64,000 nucleotides of DNA from Flavitalea sp966112615 (GTDB taxonomy: Bacteria; Bacteroidota; Bacteroidia; Chitinophagales; Chitinophagaceae), in NCBI GenBank assembly GCA_966112615.1, contig CBHWDO010000018.1, positions 1 through 64,000 on the forward strand, given 5' to 3'. The position numbers were made by a program, and so were the translations under genes. Shown piece by piece: positions 18,874 to 28,002 of this stretch. Every line of letters starts with the position of its first letter. The first letter of the stretch is position 1. Under the pieces are notes generated by a model. That model was not told the DNA's origin. It made no database searches and saw nothing but the letters and a program-made list of their open reading frames with translations.

Positions 18874-21273
18874 ATGAAATTCAATGTATTGCTGAAAGTT
18901 ATTGCGCTATTTACGATGACTCCATGCATAGTAAACGGGCAATCCTATGTACCCGAATGGAAAGATCGGAAAATAAACGTCAATCCTACAATTAATTTAA
19001 AAGCTTTTTCTATAAATGTTTCCGATGTGCATTTACTGCCCAGTGCTTTTACTGAAGCGATGGATGCAGAAGTTAGATATCTGATGAAAATTGAGCCCGA
19101 TCGGTTGCTGGCAGATTTCAGATCCCACTCTGGGTTAAAACCCAAAGCTGAGAAATATGGCGGATGGGAATCCAGTGGACTTGCAGGGCATACACTTGGG
19201 CATTATTTATCAGCCCTTGCTCTTTATTATGCGTCCACAAAAGATGCGGAATGTTTGAAAAGAGTGAATTATATAGTGGATGAACTCGAAGCTTGTCAGC
19301 AGGCCAGGAAAACCGGCTATATCGGTGCAATTCCCAATGAGGATAGTCTTTGGCTTGAAGTATCACAGGGAAAGATCCGCTCAAGAGGTTTTGATCTGAA
19401 TGGAGCATGGTCACCCTGGTACACAGTGCATAAGATCATGGGAGGTTTACTGGATGCCTACCTGTATGCGGGAAGTCAAAAAGCATTGAAGATCAATACC
19501 GGTCTTGCAGACTGGACTGATAAGCTACTAAGCAATTTATCAGATTCACTCATACAGCAGATGCTGATCACTGAATATGGAGGAATGAATGATGCATTGG
19601 TAAATACTTATGCATTTACCGGCAACAAAAAATACCTGGATCTATCTTATAAATTTCATGACAGAAGAATACTGGATTCGCTGGCTGCAGGAAAGAATGT
19701 AGTGCAGGGAAAACATTCAAATACACAAATCCCAAAACTGATCGGGACTGCAAGAAGATACCAGCTGACAGGTAACAAGGATGATCTTGCTTCAGCAAGT
19801 TTTTTCTGGAAAACCATTTTGGATAATTACACCTATGCAACAGGAGGAAACAGTAATTACGAATACCTTGGAGAGCCAAAGAAACTCAATGACAAATTAA
19901 CTGACAACACAACTGAAACATGCAACACATACAATATGCTCAAGTTAACAAGGCAATTGTTTGCTGTGCAGCCTGACGTGAAATTGATGGACTATTATGA
20001 GAAAGCATTGTACAATCATATTCTTTCTTCACAACATCATCAGACTGGTATGGTCACTTATTTTGTTTCACTCAGAATGGGTGGAAAGAAAGAGTACAGT
20101 GATGAATTCAATTCTTTCACCTGTTGTGTTGGAACAGGAATGGAGAATCATGTAAAATACAATGAGAATATATATTTCAGGGGAAGTGATGGAAGTATGT
20201 ACCTGAATCTTTTCATACCATCAGTATTCAATTGGAAAGAGAAAAAGATGCAGCTGAAAATGGAGACTAATGGTTCGTCGGCTGAAAAAGTTATGTTGAC
20301 AGTTCAGAATTCATCACCAACTAAAGCTGTTTTAAGAATAAGAAAACCACATTGGGCAAAGGGCATCAACATTAGCATCAATGATAAAAAGTTAGACTAT
20401 ACAATAGATGATGCAGGATTTATGTTGATAAACAGAACATGGAAGAACAATGACCAGTTGAAGATCAAATTTTATACTGAATTGTATACTGAAGCTATGC
20501 CTGATAATGCCGACAGGCGCGCAATATTTTACGGTCCTTTATTATTGGCTGGAGTATTAGGGAATAAGGAACCTGAACCATCAGAAATTCCTGTGTTGGT
20601 ATCCGATAATGCTGATCCAAACAAATGGATCATTCGAACTGCATCGAATAGTTTTCAAACCAGCAAGGTTGGCACGCCTAAGGATGTACAACTCATCCCT
20701 TTCAACCGCACGCTGGATGAGCATTACACTGTTTACTGGGATGTATTTACTCCTGCAAAATGGGCGGATCAGCAAAAGGTTTACGAGGAAAAAAGACGCA
20801 AACAAAAAGAGCTGGAAAACAGGACTACAGATATTTTCAGGATGGGCGAAATGCAGCCTGAAAGAGATCATCAATTCACTGGTGAACAATTAGAAAGTGG
20901 CGATGAACACAACCGCAAATGGAGAATGGCAAAAGAGAATGGATTCATGCAATTCATTATGAAAGTTTCTCCTGATTCCCTGAATTCATTGATCTGCACT
21001 TACTGGGGAATGGATAACAGGGGAAGGATCTTTGATATCCTGGTGGAAGGTCAGAAGATCATAACAGAAGATATCAATAAGTTTAAGATGAGTAAGTTTT
21101 ATGATATCGCCTATGCGATCCCTGCAGAACTTACAAAAGGAAAGAAAACTGTTACGGTTCGATTTGTTCCCAGGCAAAATAATTCTGCCGGACCTGTGTA
21201 TGGTGTTAGAATGGCAATGGGTGATGTGAAGGATTTGACAACGGAGGTGAAGGAGGAGAGTATTTATAAGTAA
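18874..21273 (+). CDS. Second GH127/GH146-type beta-L-arabinofuranosidase
   Basis: A 799-residue exported enzyme (signal ending VNGQS). It opens with the conserved region GWESSGLAGHTLGHYLSALAL. The metal-thiolate site is E348-T-C350 (TTETCNTY) and C417-C418 (FTCCVGTGMENH), so the catalytic Glu and Cys residues are all present. The GHTLGHYLSA block and the TCCVGTG context differ from the neighbouring GH127 and look more like the GH146-type branch, though I cannot separate the two families without alignment. The C-terminus (about 520-790) carries a DUF4986-like region. It is transcribed away from the GH127 gene across an 86-bp gap, so the two may share regulation but probably split linkages. 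Confidence 0.87.
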   Translation: MKFNVLLKVIALFTMTPCIVNGQSYVPEWKDRKINVNPTINLKAFSINVSDVHLLPSAFTEAMDAEVRYLMKIEPDRLLADFRSHSGLKPKAEKYGGWESSGLAGHTLGHYLSALALYYASTKDAECLKRVNYIVDELEACQQARKTGYIGAIPNEDSLWLEVSQGKIRSRGFDLNGAWSPWYTVHKIMGGLLDAYLYAGSQKALKINTGLADWTDKLLSNLSDSLIQQMLITEYGGMNDALVNTYAFTGNKKYLDLSYKFHDRRILDSLAAGKNVVQGKHSNTQIPKLIGTARRYQLTGNKDDLASASFFWKTILDNYTYATGGNSNYEYLGEPKKLNDKLTDNTTETCNTYNMLKLTRQLFAVQPDVKLMDYYEKALYNHILSSQHHQTGMVTYFVSLRMGGKKEYSDEFNSFTCCVGTGMENHVKYNENIYFRGSDGSMYLNLFIPSVFNWKEKKMQLKMETNGSSAEKVMLTVQNSSPTKAVLRIRKPHWAKGINISINDKKLDYTIDDAGFMLINRTWKNNDQLKIKFYTELYTEAMPDNADRRAIFYGPLLLAGVLGNKEPEPSEIPVLVSDNADPNKWIIRTASNSFQTSKVGTPKDVQLIPFNRTLDEHYTVYWDVFTPAKWADQQKVYEEKRRKQKELENRTTDIFRMGEMQPERDHQFTGEQLESGDEHNRKWRMAKENGFMQFIMKVSPDSLNSLICTYWGMDNRGRIFDILVEGQKIITEDINKFKMSKFYDIAYAIPAELTKGKKTVTVRFVPRQNNSAGPVYGVRMAMGDVKDLTTEVKEESIYK

Positions 21274-21386
21274 TACCCGGCTGACCAGCTCCGAAGGTGC
21301 TGGGCTGAAGGGAATATTTCGGTCAGCCCCACGGCCTGAGGCATTGGTTCAGCCCGGTGCGTTCAGCCAACCGCCTTCGGCGCTTG
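21274..21386. repeat. GGCTGA/TCAGCC-rich repeat between convergent genes
   Basis: This 113-bp spacer is built from repeated TCAGCC and GGCTGA half-sites (near 21280, 21302, 21322, 21350, 21363 and 21387) separated by GC-rich stretches that can pair with each other. It is more GC-rich than its neighbours. It lies between the stops of two convergent genes, where it could act as a two-way terminator or RNA 3'-end stabiliser. The rightmost half-site supplies the stop codon of the FAD oxidoreductase gene. Confidence 0.6.
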
Positions 21387-22634
21387 TCAGCCCGCATACC
21401 GATCCGGTGAAAACGCATCAATCTTCACATTTGTTGCCCTTCCATTTGCAAGGTCAGCAATGATCTTTCCGGTTGCTGGTCCAAGACTTAATCCCATCAT
21501 GGAATGTCCGCCGGCGATCATTACATTCTCATATTTTTTTGTTCTACCGATATAAGGCAATCCGTCGGGTGAGCATGGACGCAAGCCATACCAAACATCT
21601 TTCTTATCAGGCATGGATAGTTTGATAGATGGGAAATATTTTGACACTGATTGAATGATCCCTTCTACCCTGTTCATATTGATCTCATTATTCACTTTTG
21701 CGATCTCCATGGTTCCGCCGTACCGCATCTTTCCATTCATCGGTGTAATGGCAACCCTTGCTTCGCACAATATTGCAGGAATATTCAATTTGAATGCAGG
21801 TTGATCATATGTTACCGTATACCCTTTCCCTGGCATCAATGAAAGCTTCAGCCCTGCCAAATTCGCAAGTTGTGGTAGCCATGAACCATTGGCAAGAACG
21901 AAAAGATCTGCTTCGACCTTACCCCTGGATGTATGGATCGCTGTGATACGACCTTTTATTTTATCAAAAGACTGCACGATAGTTTTATCCATGAGCTGAA
22001 CTCCTTTTTCCCTCAGGTAATCCATCAAATTCCTGATCAGCTTGTTTGGATACAAATGTGCATCACAACGGTAATGCACTGCTCCCAACACATCGAGTTC
22101 AGTATCCGGCTCGAGTTGCTGCAATTGTGTTTTGTTCAGTGCTTCCACATCCAGTCCCATGGCTTTTGCTTTCTCCGCCAGGTGAATTTCTTCCTCTCCT
22201 ACTTTCTCCGTTTTATAATACATGAGAATTCCTTTCTTCTCCATAGAAAATTCAAATCCGGGAGTTTGTGCTAGCTCTTCATACAATGATTTACTGTAAA
22301 GATTGATATCACGCAGGTATGGCGCCGCTTCAGCCACTTTTTGTTTTGTAGCCGATCGCATGAATTTCAAACCCCATGATATCAATGATGGATCAAGTGA
22401 AGGCCTGATATAAAATGGGCTCTTATTATCCAGCATCCATTTCAATCCCTGTGATAAAATTCCTGGAGCAGCAAGTGGAACAAAATGACTGGGAACGATC
22501 ATTCCAAGATTTCCAAACGAACATGAATCTGAAAGATCTGACTGATCCACAATGGTTACGTCCCATCCTGAATTCACCAGGTAATATGCCGAACTCAATC
22601 CTATTATTCCTGCACCAATTATTACAGCTTTCAT
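21387..22634 (-). CDS. FAD-dependent D-amino acid (D-hydroxyproline) dehydrogenase
   Basis: A 415-residue DAO/DadA-fold flavoenzyme. The Rossmann motif GAGIIGLSSAYYL lies at residues 7-19, and the C-terminal FAD-binding block is GLRPCSPDGLPYIGRT ... GHSMMGLSLGP. No signal peptide is present. In the trans-4-hydroxy-L-proline pathway the second step is oxidation of cis-4-hydroxy-D-proline to 1-pyrroline-4-hydroxy-2-carboxylate, and this last gene of the operon fits that role. It starts 12 bp after the epimerase stop. Family alone would also allow a general D-amino acid dehydrogenase, so the substrate comes from context. Confidence 0.87.
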   Translation of the reverse strand: MKAVIIGAGIIGLSSAYYLVNSGWDVTIVDQSDLSDSCSFGNLGMIVPSHFVPLAAPGILSQGLKWMLDNKSPFYIRPSLDPSLISWGLKFMRSATKQKVAEAAPYLRDINLYSKSLYEELAQTPGFEFSMEKKGILMYYKTEKVGEEEIHLAEKAKAMGLDVEALNKTQLQQLEPDTELDVLGAVHYRCDAHLYPNKLIRNLMDYLREKGVQLMDKTIVQSFDKIKGRITAIHTSRGKVEADLFVLANGSWLPQLANLAGLKLSLMPGKGYTVTYDQPAFKLNIPAILCEARVAITPMNGKMRYGGTMEIAKVNNEINMNRVEGIIQSVSKYFPSIKLSMPDKKDVWYGLRPCSPDGLPYIGRTKKYENVMIAGGHSMMGLSLGPATGKIIADLANGRATNVKIDAFSPDRYAG

Positions 22635-22646
22635 ATTATCTTTTTA

Positions 22647-23648
22647 TCAGATCACCTGGAATCCATGTGCATATGGATCATCATCATCAATGATGATCGT
22701 ATTATATCCTGTTACCATTGCCCAACCTTCAATTCCAGGCAGAATGGCTTTCTTATCACCCACCATCACTTCGTTTTCAATAGTTCCAATGAATTTAGAA
22801 CCTATGATACTTTCATGAATAAATTGATCTCCTCTTTTTAATTTTCCTTTGGCATACCATTGTGCCATTCTTGCTGAAGTGCCCGTCCCACAAGGAGATC
22901 GGTCGATTGCCTTATCTCCGTAAAAGACCGCATTTCTTCCGGTCGAGCCTTCATGCAATGGAGTGCCTGTCCACTGAATATGCGAACATCCTTTGATATG
23001 CGGATTCTCCGGATGCACGAATTCGTATTTATCATTGATTCGTTTGCGACATTCTCTTGCCCAACTGATCAGTTTATCCGGAGCATAATGTTCCAATCCT
23101 TTGAAGTTTTCCTGCGGATCTACGATCGCATAAAAGTTACCTCCATAGGCAACATCAAATTTGATCATACCCAGGTCAGGACATTCGATCTCGAGATCTT
23201 CTGCGGCAAGAAATGAAGCAACATTCGTCAACTTCACTGACTTAACTTTCTTCCCTTCCTGTTTATATGATATCAATACCAATCCTGCCGGGGCTTCAAT
23301 GCGTAATTGTCCTGGCTGTTTTGGAACAACCAATCCTTCTTCGATGGCAATGGTTATCGTTCCAATAGTACCATGTCCGCACATAGGCAGACAACCGCTG
23401 GTTTCAATAAACAAAACACCAACATCATTTGCAGGATCACAGGGTGGATATAAAATACTTCCACTCATCATATCATGACCGCGCGGCTCAAACATAAGCC
23501 CGGTGCGGATCCAATCGTATTCTCTTAAAAAATGAAGTCGCCTTTCCATCATGGAATTTCCATCAAGAAAAGGTCCGCCTCCTGCAACGAGTCGAACAGG
23601 ATTTCCGCATGTATGCGCATCTACGCAAAAAAATTTTTTTACCGCCAT
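22647..23648 (-). CDS. 4-hydroxyproline 2-epimerase (proline racemase family)
   Basis: A 333-residue protein of the proline racemase fold. Both catalytic cysteines are present: C90 in MCGHGTIG and C253 in SPCGTGTSA. Two Cys mark a racemase/epimerase and exclude the trans-3-hydroxyproline dehydratase subgroup, which has Thr at one site. The reaction is conversion of trans-4-hydroxy-L-proline to cis-4-hydroxy-D-proline in the cytoplasm, the first step of hydroxyproline breakdown. The gene starts 1 bp after the aldehyde dehydrogenase stop and precedes the FAD dehydrogenase. With a DHDPS-type deaminase in the same operon, hydroxyproline rather than proline is the likely substrate. Confidence 0.92.
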   Translation of the reverse strand: MAVKKFFCVDAHTCGNPVRLVAGGGPFLDGNSMMERRLHFLREYDWIRTGLMFEPRGHDMMSGSILYPPCDPANDVGVLFIETSGCLPMCGHGTIGTITIAIEEGLVVPKQPGQLRIEAPAGLVLISYKQEGKKVKSVKLTNVASFLAAEDLEIECPDLGMIKFDVAYGGNFYAIVDPQENFKGLEHYAPDKLISWARECRKRINDKYEFVHPENPHIKGCSHIQWTGTPLHEGSTGRNAVFYGDKAIDRSPCGTGTSARMAQWYAKGKLKRGDQFIHESIIGSKFIGTIENEVMVGDKKAILPGIEGWAMVTGYNTIIIDDDDPYAHGFQVI

Positions 23649-23649
23649 A

Positions 23650-25209
23650 TCATCTTGTATAGGTACCGTTGATCTTTCTCAAAATATGTAATGGATTGGA
23701 TTGTTTCAATGCATCGGGTAATAATTCATCCGGACAATCCTGGAAACAGAGCGGGCGTGTAAATCTTTTGATTGCTTCTGTTCCCACTGATGTTGATGAT
23801 GCATTAGTTGTTGAGGGGAATGGTCCGCCATGTACCATGGCATGGGTCACTTCAACACCTGTTGGAACTCCGTTGAATAACAACCTGCCAACTTTATCCT
23901 GCAATGCATGGATGCATGCTGAATAGTTTTTTAACTCGGCTTCTTCTCCCATCACAGTTCCGGTCAATTGTCCTTCCAATGATTGGATCACCTGCAATGC
24001 TTCTTCTTTTGAACGGCAAATCACTGCAATGGAGACAGGACCAAAGATCTCTTCCTGGAATTTCTTATCAGCAAGAAATTCTTCTGAAAAAATTTTTACC
24101 AGTGATGCTGCCGATAGAAAACTTTCAGTTCCATCATCAACTTTGATCAAAGCATGATCAGAAATCGCATTGAGTTTACTGTAATAATTTTTGCAGACGG
24201 CAGGATTCAGCATCCATTGTGGAGAAGAACTTTTCAATTTGGAAGACAGCAATTCAAGGAAGTTAACTGCATTTCCATCATCGACCAGGATCATCAATCC
24301 TGGATTTGTACAAAATTGACCTGCGCCCTGTGTTATAGATCCCGCAAGGGTTTGAGCAAGCTGATCAATTTCTTTCGATAATTTACCTGGCAGGATCAAT
24401 ACTGGATTGATACTACTCATTTCGGCAAATACAGGGATTGGCTCTTTTCTTTCATTGGCTAATCGAAACAGGTTCATTCCGGCATGTCTTGATCCTGTAA
24501 ATCCGATTGCTTTTATAGAAGGATGTTGGGCAAGTTTTTCACTAATCTCCACTCCTCCATTCAAAGATGAAAAAACACCTTCAGGCATTTGGCATTTTTC
24601 TGCAGCACGAATGATCGCAGTGGCTACCATTTCATTTGTACCTGGATGAGAAGGATGTGCTTTTACAATTACTGTGCAACCTGCAGCCAATGCAGAAACA
24701 GTATCTCCACCCGCAGTTGAAAATGCTAAAGGAAAATTTGAAGCACCATATACCGCTACAGGTCCAAGAGGAATATTCATTCTTCGAAGATCTGCCCTGG
24801 GCAAAGGTTTCCGGTCAGGCATTGCATCATCAATGATCGCTTCCACCCAGCTGCCTTCTTTCAAAAGATCAGCAAATAATTTAAGCTGTCCGATTGTTCT
24901 GCCTCTTTCTCCTATCAACCTTGCTTCAGGCAAACCTGATTCGATCATGGCCTGGTGGATCAATTCATCGCCCAGGGACATAATCTCTTCTGTAATTGCT
25001 TCCAGGAAAATTGCACGATCTAAACCTGGAATATTTCTATAGGTTTCAAATGCCTGTAACGCAAGTGCAGCGGCATTGTCGAGTTCCTGTTCAGTTGCTT
25101 CTACAAAAGCCTGTTCAAGTTGCTTTCCCTGTTGAGTACTGAATGCAAAAAATGTTTTCCCTGATTCAGCACTTTTTTTGAAACCGATGAAATTATGCCC
25201 AGTCAACAT
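23650..25209 (-). CDS. 2-oxoglutarate semialdehyde dehydrogenase (ALDH family)
   Basis: A 519-residue aldehyde dehydrogenase. The catalytic Cys lies in QGAGQFCTNPG, the general-base Glu in FAEMSSINPV, and the cofactor loop in GFTGSRHAG. The short N-terminus and this active-site context fit type III alpha-ketoglutaric semialdehyde dehydrogenases, which finish hydroxyproline (and oxidative L-arabinose) breakdown by making 2-oxoglutarate with NAD(P)+. It overlaps the deaminase gene by 17 bp and is followed 1 bp later by the epimerase, so it belongs to a tight operon. The semialdehyde role is from family and context. Confidence 0.9.
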   Translation of the reverse strand: MLTGHNFIGFKKSAESGKTFFAFSTQQGKQLEQAFVEATEQELDNAAALALQAFETYRNIPGLDRAIFLEAITEEIMSLGDELIHQAMIESGLPEARLIGERGRTIGQLKLFADLLKEGSWVEAIIDDAMPDRKPLPRADLRRMNIPLGPVAVYGASNFPLAFSTAGGDTVSALAAGCTVIVKAHPSHPGTNEMVATAIIRAAEKCQMPEGVFSSLNGGVEISEKLAQHPSIKAIGFTGSRHAGMNLFRLANERKEPIPVFAEMSSINPVLILPGKLSKEIDQLAQTLAGSITQGAGQFCTNPGLMILVDDGNAVNFLELLSSKLKSSSPQWMLNPAVCKNYYSKLNAISDHALIKVDDGTESFLSAASLVKIFSEEFLADKKFQEEIFGPVSIAVICRSKEEALQVIQSLEGQLTGTVMGEEAELKNYSACIHALQDKVGRLLFNGVPTGVEVTHAMVHGGPFPSTTNASSTSVGTEAIKRFTRPLCFQDCPDELLPDALKQSNPLHILRKINGTYTR

Positions 25210-26143
25210 TCGCAGTAGTTTGCAGGTTCATATAATCAGGCAACGCAGGCCTGTTTTTCAATCCATCATTGATCACCTGCAAAACCTGTTTGCGTTCTTC
25301 TCCATTCAATGCAAGCCTTGGTGCACGAACCTCTTCAGATCCAATACCGGTAAGACTTGCAGCGAGTTTGATATACTGAACAAGTTTAGGATGAATATCC
25401 AATTCAAGTAATGGGAGGAACCAACGGTAAATGGTCAGTGCTTCTTCATACCTGCCTGCTTTGATCAATTTGAATATGGCAACCGTTTCTTTTGGAAATG
25501 CATCCACCAATCCTGCTACCCATCCATGCGCACCCATACATAAACTTTCCATGGCTAAAGTATCAACGCCACAAAGGATCTTAAAGCGATCCCCGAAGCG
25601 ATTGATCATACGGGTGGTGTTGGAAATATCGCGGGTAGATTCTTTTACCGCCTGAATATTATCATATGTCGACATTTGCTCAAACATCTCGAGCGTTACC
25701 ATGATCTTATAATCAACCGGGTTGTTATAGATCATGATGGGAAGGGAAGTATTTTTTGCGACAGCGAGAAAAAACTCAAGGGTTTCCTCGTCATCAGCCT
25801 TGTATCGTAAGGGAGGTAAAAGCATCAGTCCATCAGCACCATTCTTTTCTGCATCCTGGGCGGCCTGGATCGCAATTCGCGTCGACTGTTCCGCAATATT
25901 CATAATAACCGGAACCCTGTCATTCACTAATTCCTTTGCATATTTCAGCAAATCATTCTTTTCTGATTGCTCAAGGGTACTAGCTTCACCCAGCGATCCT
26001 CCCAGGATCAAACCATCAACACCGGCCTCAATCTGGGCTTCGGTATTGATTCGGAACATATCAAAATCAATAGTATCATTCTTTGTAAATGGGGTCAATA
26101 AAGCCGGGTAGACTCCGCTCCAGGAAACTTTACTCATATGCAA
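25193..26143 (-). CDS. 1-pyrroline-4-hydroxy-2-carboxylate deaminase (DHDPS/NAL family)
   Basis: A 316-residue class I aldolase-like TIM barrel. The family signatures are GGSLGEASTLE (substrate carboxylate loop), the Tyr in IMIYNNPVDY and the Schiff-base Lys in IQAVKEST. In this operon it fits the enzyme that deaminates and dehydrates 1-pyrroline-4-hydroxy-2-carboxylate to 2-oxoglutarate semialdehyde. It is the first gene of the operon. An alternative ATG two codons downstream (26137) is equally plausible, because neither has a strong ribosome binding site. A dihydrodipicolinate synthase role is less likely given the neighbours. Confidence 0.88.
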   Translation of the reverse strand: MHMSKVSWSGVYPALLTPFTKNDTIDFDMFRINTEAQIEAGVDGLILGGSLGEASTLEQSEKNDLLKYAKELVNDRVPVIMNIAEQSTRIAIQAAQDAEKNGADGLMLLPPLRYKADDEETLEFFLAVAKNTSLPIMIYNNPVDYKIMVTLEMFEQMSTYDNIQAVKESTRDISNTTRMINRFGDRFKILCGVDTLAMESLCMGAHGWVAGLVDAFPKETVAIFKLIKAGRYEEALTIYRWFLPLLELDIHPKLVQYIKLAASLTGIGSEEVRAPRLALNGEERKQVLQVINDGLKNRPALPDYMNLQTTANVDWA

Positions 26144-26215
26144 GTTTTTATGGATCCAAATTAAGGGAGTCTTTCCGGCCCTGATATGCCGTAATTAATG
26201 AATACTTACCGGATT

Positions 26216-26803
26216 TTAACTCATCTCCACAACCTCCTTAGGAACAGCGAGCTTTCTTTCCACATTATGAGCCTGGATGGTATGTCTCTCGATATGGTAA
26301 ACAAAAAATCTGAGTGTATCTCCCAGCCTGAGTTTGATGAGTTTGGTAAGAGAAATGGGAGTCTTCAATTCTGTCAGGTTAATGTATCGGCAATCATCCA
26401 TCAATTGCTGCAATCGCTCGAGCTGCTTGATGAATCGGTCGACAGTAAGCCTGTTCAGATCCGACCCGTCGGGGTTCTTGTCTTTCGGTGCCTTCATCTT
26501 CTTAATTGCGCCGTCTTTTTTAACCTTCATCAGGTTTGCAAAATAGTTACCGATGCTGCCGCTCGTAAAAATGGTGGAAGATGGATAAGGTCTGCCTTTC
26601 ATGACACATTTCTCAATCTCAGGCAGGTAGTAATCACCATAGAGATTAAGGTGTTCAAGACATTCCAGGATGCTCCAGCTTTTTGCTGAAGCACGGTAAT
26701 TAAGGGTTTTGTCGCCCAGATTTTGAAAATGATGTGCCATTTGCAGGCACTGATCTATGATGGCCTGCAATTCATTGATAAGGTAATGGTTAGTGATATT
26801 CAT
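26216..26803 (-). CDS. DinB-like four-helix-bundle protein
   Basis: The frame is open to 26863, but the start at 26803 (MNITNHYLINELQ) fits the DinB fold, while the extension is basic and unlike the family. The 195-residue helical protein has the DinB_2 pattern: His in SWSILECLEHLNLYG and a second His group in YHIERHTIQAHNV, which together usually bind one divalent metal. Members are thiol transferases or stress proteins of mostly unknown substrate. It stands alone, 72 bp downstream of the hydroxyproline operon start and pointing away from the histidine kinase gene. Confidence 0.82.
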   Translation of the reverse strand: MNITNHYLINELQAIIDQCLQMAHHFQNLGDKTLNYRASAKSWSILECLEHLNLYGDYYLPEIEKCVMKGRPYPSSTIFTSGSIGNYFANLMKVKKDGAIKKMKAPKDKNPDGSDLNRLTVDRFIKQLERLQQLMDDCRYINLTELKTPISLTKLIKLRLGDTLRFFVYHIERHTIQAHNVERKLAVPKEVVEMS

Positions 26804-26898
26804 GATCTGTTTGTTTCCACAAAAATCCTTTAGCCTGGATTTACAAACCTTGATCCATATCAAGGATTTCTAAACAAGTTGATGTTGCAACAATCCGG

Positions 26899-28002
26899 AT
26901 GAAGTATATTCGTTCTATTGATAACGTTTTAGCCCCTATGCATAACCTGGTTACTTCCGCATATGATATGATCACTTTTTTTGAAATGACACCCGACCTG
27001 GTTTGCATTGCCGACAGGAATGGATATTTCAGAAATGTAAACCGATCGGTTCTTGAAAAACTTGAATACACCAAGGAAGAATTATTAAGCAGGCCTATTT
27101 CTTTTTATATACACCCGGAAGACAGGCAGAAAACACAGGATCTGCGGAATGAATTACTTGAAGGAAATGCTCTTATCAATTTTCAAAACCGTTATGTAAG
27201 TAAGACCGGGAAAGTGATTTGGCTTGAGTGGACTTCCATATATATTTCAGATAAAGAACTTGTATTTGCCATTGCAAAAGATATCACGCAAAAAAAAGAG
27301 CGGGAGAAAGCGATAGAAGAAAAGTACAGCGAATATAAAAGTCTGGTATCCTATTTCAAAACAAGCCTCGAAAAGGAAAGAAAATACCTGGCAGTTGAAT
27401 TACATGAAGAGCTTGCACAACTTGCATCAGTGGCCAAGATGGAATTGCATTCATTGTATAAAACAATGCCGGTACTTAATAAAGAGCAGGAAGAGCAGTT
27501 TGACAGGGTGATCAATATCGTTCAGATCTTATTGAATGCTATTCGGAGGATCACCTATTCTATCGGCAGTAAAATGCTGGAGGATCTTGGGTTTCATCAA
27601 ACCATGAAATGGTATTGCCAGGAATTTTCCATCCTGAATAGAATACCCTGCCAGTTCAGAAGTGGACTAAATGATGAAGATCTTTCAGAAGAAATGCAGA
27701 TCGATTTTCTGCGTATTTGCCAGGAAGCATTTACGAACATCACTTATCATGCTGAAGCAGGATTTGTTCTTGTAAGGCTGGAAAAAATTGATGGAGAAAT
27801 CAAGCTGAGCATTTCAGATAACGGAAAAGGATTCGACCTGTCAAAGCTCGAAGAGACATCTGGCTTACACAGTATGATGCAAAGAGCAAAATCTCTTCAT
27901 GGTAATTTTGAAATTGATAGCAAACCAATGGAAGGAACAAGGATCACGGTCAATGCGCCATTAGAAATAGACGATCTCTCAAAGGTTTCTAATGCGACTT
28001 AA
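26899..28002 (+). CDS. PAS-domain sensor histidine kinase (HisKA_3 / NarL-type)
   Basis: A 367-residue cytoplasmic kinase with no membrane segment. A PAS fold spans about residues 25-135 (MTPDLVCIADRNGYFRNVN ... GKVIWLEWTS-x-YI), then a coiled linker, the dimerisation/phosphoacceptor helix KERKYLAVELHEELAQ (phospho-His in LHEEL) and a HATPase domain with the N and G1 boxes (EAFTNITYHAE, SDNGKGFDL). No response regulator gene is adjacent, so it is an orphan kinase. Its 3' end overlaps the convergent Crp/Fnr gene by 24 bp. A start a few codons downstream is possible. Confidence 0.87.
   Translation: MKYIRSIDNVLAPMHNLVTSAYDMITFFEMTPDLVCIADRNGYFRNVNRSVLEKLEYTKEELLSRPISFYIHPEDRQKTQDLRNELLEGNALINFQNRYVSKTGKVIWLEWTSIYISDKELVFAIAKDITQKKEREKAIEEKYSEYKSLVSYFKTSLEKERKYLAVELHEELAQLASVAKMELHSLYKTMPVLNKEQEEQFDRVINIVQILLNAIRRITYSIGSKMLEDLGFHQTMKWYCQEFSILNRIPCQFRSGLNDEDLSEEMQIDFLRICQEAFTNITYHAEAGFVLVRLEKIDGEIKLSISDNGKGFDLSKLEETSGLHSMMQRAKSLHGNFEIDSKPMEGTRITVNAPLEIDDLSKVSNAT

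Noticed and set aside
18864..18875. ACGATCGCTCAT before the second GH127 gene also occurs at 62578-62589 near the GH109-like gene, suggesting a shared operator
   Set aside because: A 12-base match between two sites is expected many times by chance in 64 kb, and the strands differ relative to the genes.
23650..25209. Aldehyde dehydrogenase as part of an oxidative L-arabinose pathway only
   Set aside because: The epimerase with both catalytic Cys and the D-amino acid dehydrogenase in the same operon point to hydroxyproline; no arabinose dehydrogenase or arabonate dehydratase is visible.
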